From Litoditis marina (Eukaryota; Nematoda; Chromadorea; Rhabditida; Rhabditidae): DNA of 64,000 nucleotides. A model generated the notes under the pieces. The model had not been told where the DNA came from, made no database searches, and worked only from the letters and a program-made list of their open reading frames with translations. This document shows, piece after piece, positions 59,641 to 64,000 of the stretch (position 1 is the first letter of the stretch; the number at the start of each line of letters is the position of its first letter). The position numbers and the translations under genes are program-made. Where the stretch lies: positions 18,110,257-18,174,256 of the forward strand of contig OZ038433.1 in NCBI GenBank assembly GCA_964036275.1, written 5' to 3'.

Positions 59641-61737
59641 GAATTTACGTTATTTTCTGAGCCGCCCAACGGAAAACGAGAATATTCGTTCGTTTATAGG
59701 GTGAAACCAAACATTTGTTGTAGTTTTATCTCGGAACAACCTATAATCTACAAATTTGGATCGAACAGCAATGCGATCAAACTTCAAACACACCAGAAAA
59801 GCGCAACATAAATCATATACATAAATGGTTTATCTTAGAAAGTGTTTGTATTGTTAACTAAATATAACATTTCTTATTTTGAATATACAGCTTAGCTAAC
59901 TGAACATAATTGTAAATTTAAATACTACTTATATTTGACTCATAATATTTTAATTTATCATAACTTTTCCTTTTAATATAAAATTGGTTTTGGGAAAGTA
60001 AGAAAACGACTTAGGGATTGCTAGATTTAATACAAGTCTGAACTCCTCATATTCTTCTCGATTGTAGTTTGGTCCCCCGAGTTTCAGACTGAATCAATAA
60101 ATATACTGTATACGTAGGTCAAACTACAACTCACACATCTTGCGTACAAAACGCAAATACCCTTGTTCTATCTAAGAGGCAATGGTTCACAATTGGGGTG
60201 ATATTCACTTATTAGCTGAAGGTTTTAATGCAAAAAAACTCATAATGCTCTGAAATGTGTGTTCATTGGAACCAGTAAAATATGTGTTGATTAGAATATT
60301 ATACGAGTACGAAGAAAAAGTGAAACACACCAAAATGAAAAATGCAGTTGTGATTCGATAAAAGAGACCTGACTGTAGTTCTCCCAACAACGTAGCAAAG
60401 ATAAAATATCAATGATGTGATAAGAAAGGTCAGAGCAGAATGAACCGAGCTCCGTAGCTTTCTAAACGCACTTTTGTAACTACTTCATATTTTGCACTAT
60501 TTCGAAAACGATAGGAGTAAACTTGACAGGTTGCCCGAAATCATTGTTTTGGGGGGTACGCGAATAGGTAAGCAATATCAAATTAGCCAACCCTGCAGGT
60601 GGAAAATACTAGGTAATCATCTCGACAGAAGCTTGTTAGAATTGTTCTGGGACAATTTCTCATTTCCTAGAAGTTCAGTACACAGTATTCGAAGCTAGTG
60701 GTGATCAAAACAGAGATAATCTGTGGCGAAACTAATTCCATGTTGAGGCGAGCAAAGTGGGTCGTGTTTGGAAATTCCATGCTCTGAAATTGCTCTGAAG
60801 TTGCTCTAGATTTCATGAACTGATTGTCTGGTCGTCTAACAAACAACAGCGGAGACGGTCTGAGAGAACAAATCATGACGGTGGTCTACACAGAAATACT
60901 TTATAAGCTTTATACTTTAACTTCACCCTGCACAGCTTAGACTATATCACCCACACATAATAGTAGTGAGTGAGCTACTTTATGAGAAACTTGTTGTAAA
61001 CTTTGTTGTAACCAGACTGGGTTTTATTTTTCAGATTTAATGTATTCAGCTGTATTTGTTCGTAGTTCGTACCCAGCTATACTCTCTGAAGCTAAAACTC
61101 GAGTTGTTTACCGAGGTTCGCCCCACCAAATTGGTCACTAGTTGATATCAAGTTGTGAAATCAAAAAGTGATGCACAATTGTGTAGCGACTTCTTGATGA
61201 AAAGACTGATTCTTGATTTACAACTTACGTTTTCGAAGAACCTTGGTAAACAACTCGGTTTTTAACTTCAGAGCTCGCGAATCGAAAACTGCACTGTTCA
61301 CGCACATCGAAGTACAACTCAGCTGAGTTTCTCCGCACCTAGACCAAGAACAAGCTTTGAGGATAGTTTAGCAAGATGTTATAGCTCACTTAGTTCACTT
61401 TGATACTTTTTCAGGTCGCAGATAGATAGCCTAAATGTGAGTCCAAATGTTTTTAAAACATAAGTATCGAGTAAACGGTAAGTATACGGTACTTCACTTA
61501 TGCTCGGCTACTACGGCTACTCAAAAGTCCATCTAGGGAAACGCAGCAAGTTGTCTACATTTGGGAATTTCCCTAATTTCTACCTAGTTTCCCAGATAAG
61601 CGTGTCCTTTACGGAGCAACCTGCAAATCAGTACTGGAAATCTGAACACCTACGATATAGCCGGACTGACAAGACGAGATGAGGGTACAGAGACATGTTT
61701 GGGAATTATGTGGACAAATAATCGTGGTACATCCGGG

Positions 61738-61973
61738 TATAGTCCGTTTCACCAATCGATGTCCTTCTACAGTAATCTGTCACATGTTCAGAAGGCTTTT
61801 TCTAATCAATAAATCATTATTTTGGTTTCAAAATTTCAGTGTTTGTGATAGCATAGATAGAAAACACAACAGCGAAAATTGAAGTAATTCCAAGAACATC
61901 AAACTACGAAACGTTGATCTAGAAGTTCGCGAAGATTACTGTAGAGGGTTATAAGTGCGTGGAACAGACTATA
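61738..61973. mobile_element. Tc1/mariner-type MITE, copy 2
   Basis: Ends TATAGTCCGTTTCACCAATC and GTGGAACAGACTATA, nearly the same as at 20470-20704, with TA at both borders and matching sub-terminal CTACAGTAATCTG / GATTACTGTAGAGGG. The interior diverges from copy 1. Non-coding. Confidence 0.7.
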
Positions 61974-62504
61974 ACTGTCCTCTCCTACTTTGTAGTTGGG
62001 GTTCATGGTCAAATGCAAAGTCAAATTCCAATGTTGTACAATGTCCCCACCCGTTTAAGACCTGGCCACGATCTGCATTGAAACCTGTCTGCCCATGGCA
62101 AGCCCAAAAGTTGCCCATGACTTGACGACAAAATTTTTTTGGCAGTGCCCGGTACATGCCATGGGCACCCCTGCCCGAAAGCTGCCAGAAAACTGCCAGA
62201 AAGTCACTGGCCTGCCCAGAACACTTTTTTATCATAATATTATTGAAAACTAATTCAAAACAACAAGAACATAATATTTATGATCGCAAAAGACACTGAG
62301 AATGGCAAAACATCAATAGGCTGAACAAAAAGCTCAGAATTCTGTCATAAACACAACTTGAATTACCAAAATGCATTATACGGCGATTACCAGAATTAAT
62401 ATCTGTATAAAAACTGAAAACATACATAAAATCACAATAGAATTGATTGCTCACGTTCACTTACAACATCTCAGACAAAAAACACTATGAAAAACATGAA
62501 CATA

Positions 62505-62974
62505 CCCTTTCCCTCGAACCAGCTCTCTCTCCCTCTATCTGGAACCAACCCCCCCCCCCCCCCCCCTCTATCTCCCTCTACCTCGACCCAGCTCTCTCTC
62601 TCTCTCTCTCTCTACCTGGAACCAACCCCCTCTCTCTCTCTCTCCCTCTACCTCGACCCAGCTCTCTCTCCCTCTACCTCGACCCAGCTCTCTCTCTCTC
62701 TCTCTCTCTCTACCTGGAACCAACCCCCCCCTCTCTATCTCCCTCTACCTCGACCCAGCTCTCTCTCTCTACCTGGAGCCAACCCCCCCCCCCCCTCTCT
62801 CCCTCTACCTCGACCCAGCTCTCTCTCTCTCTCTCTACCTGGAACCAACCCCCCTCTCTCTCTCCTCTACCTCGACCCAGCTCTCTCTCTCTCTCTCTAC
62901 CTGGAAACCAACCCCCCCCCCCTTCTCTATCTCCCTCTACCTCGACCCAGCTCTCTCTCCCTCTACCTCGACCC

Positions 62975-63012
<38 letters not shown>

Positions 63013-63335
63013 CTGGAACCAACCCCCCCCTCTCTATCTCCCTCTACCTCGACCCAGCTCTCTCTCCCTCTACCTCGACCCAGCTCTCTCTCTCTCTCTC
63101 TACCTGGAACCAACCCCCCCCCCCTCTCTATCTCCCTCTACCTCGACCCAGCTCTCTCTCTCTCTACCTGGAACCAACCCCCCCTCTCTCTCTCCCTCTA
63201 CCTCGACCCAGCTCTCTCTCTCTACCTGGAACCAACCCCCCTCTCTCTCTCCCTCTACCTCGACCCAGCTCTCTCTCTCTCTCTACCTGGAACCAACCCC
63301 CCCTCTCTCTCTCCCTCTACCTCGACCCAGCTCTC

Positions 63336-63394
<59 letters not shown>

Positions 63395-63545
63395 CTTGAA
63401 CCAACCCCCCCCCCTGCCCCCCTCTCTCTCCCTCTACCTCGACCTAGCTCTCACTCTTTCTCGAACCAGCTTTCTTTCTTTCTTTCTCCCTCACTCTCTC
63501 TCTCTACCCTATTCCAGCTCTCTCTCTCTCTCTCTCGCTCGCTCA
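62505..63545. repeat. CT-rich minisatellite of about 1 kb
   Basis: Irregular units alternate CTACCTCGACCCAGCTCTCT and CTACCTGGAACCAACCCCCC, joined by CT runs. About 15 copies of the first block and 12 of the second are seen. The longest C run is 18 bases (near 62549) and a long pure CT tract lies near 63350. Long ORFs in two plus-strand frames (up to 374 codons of Ser/Leu/Pro) come from the repeat and have no gene context. Confidence 0.9.
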
Positions 63546-64000
63546 ACCCCAATCAAACCACACTGACTTAAGAACAGCTAGAACGGGGAGGAAAACTAAA
63601 AAGTGAGGAAATAGGCTGTTATGCTAAAAAAACACAAACTGGAACAAAACACCAATCCGTGCCACACTGTCTGCTTTGATCTTGGAGAAGTCATTGAATT
63701 GCAGCCGGAATTTTCTTTGTACGATACGAATCTCAGAGCTGAAAATGGAATCATAAAATTTGGCAAACAGTTCCACTCTTTTTCAACCCATAGTCGTGAA
63801 TAAAGTACCTAGTGAAGATGAGCTCAAACGTCGGGCACGTTTCTCAACCCCAATCAAACCACACTGACTTCACGTCAATTAGGCTCACAAAAGACTGTGT
63901 CAAAATCATCTAGAAATATACAATAACAGCGTGGGACTATTCTACTATTCAGTATTCAACAAGAAAGAGCCGGTTGAAGTGTAGCATAGCTTTATTGATA
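63546..64000. other. Right window edge: short ORF between 27-bp direct repeats
   Basis: CAACCCCAATCAAACCACAC followed by TGACTT occurs at about 63544 and again at about 63846. Between them a 60-codon plus-strand ORF (63621-63803, FDLGEVIELQ ... IIKFGKQFH) has protein-like composition, unlike the simple sequence nearby. No family recognised; it could be a gene or transposon fragment, or chance. Confidence 0.35.

Larger units (their letters stand above)
58433..62500. other. Intergenic DNA, no gene recognised
   Basis: AT-rich with many short ORFs lacking any family likeness or splice support. It contains a foldback of GGTTACC/GGTAACC motifs (59398-59640), an inverted pair of the AAACTACAA motif (60061-60130), a Tc1/mariner-type MITE (61738-61973) and a GC-rich patch with a hAT-like end CAGGGGTGCCCATGGCA on the minus strand near 62160-62177. 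Confidence 0.6.

Noticed and set aside
62447..63571. Two overlapping plus-strand ORFs of 359-374 codons rich in Ser, Leu and Pro
   Set aside because: Translation of a CT minisatellite in two frames; no start context, splice sites or conserved block.

Overview
This is eukaryotic, repeat-rich DNA from an invertebrate animal, most likely a nematode. The evidence is introns ending in short pyrimidine-CAG acceptors (usually TTTCAG), an RTE-type LINE, TTAA-ended palindromes and G/C homopolymer tracts. The species cannot be named from sequence alone. No rRNA or intact tRNA gene and no CRISPR array was seen.

The main gene is a 37-exon kinesin-4 of the KIF21 family (nematode name klp-12) on the minus strand, from the start codon at 44465 to the stop at 3868. 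Every exon junction was read by eye. All phases agree and the joined CDS is 4,935 nt, encoding 1,644 residues: motor domain, long coiled-coil stalk, a basic/low-complexity linker and a C-terminal WD40 propeller. The gene is swollen to about 40 kb by intronic repeats. These include a LINE with an intact 990-aa endonuclease/reverse transcriptase ORF, five hAT-type MITEs with clean 8-bp target duplications, a larger hAT-like element made of CGAGTTTT repeats, a 160-bp minisatellite, palindromes and foldbacks. A small plus-strand gene for a two-helix membrane protein is nested in intron 22.

Upstream of the kinesin, 45611-58426 is a 12.8-kb near-perfect palindrome: two arms of about 6.36 kb around a 96-bp spacer. 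It has AGT...ACT termini and a 6-bp target duplication (GTTACA), the hallmarks of a Polinton/Maverick (adintovirus-like) integration. No integrase, packaging ATPase or capsid gene is recognised. Each arm carries a truncated Cys-rich ORF resembling the N-terminal zinc region of Polinton-type PolB, a C2H2-finger ORF, a LINE 3'-end fragment and an unexplained box of about 40 bp present four times per arm. I read it as an integrated snap-back (defective, self-folded) form of a Polinton-like genome.

The left end (1-2690) is a 188-bp satellite with 752-bp higher-order structure. The right end (58433-64000) has no recognised gene. It holds MITE-like elements, a CT-rich minisatellite of about 1 kb and a short unexplained ORF between 27-bp direct repeats.
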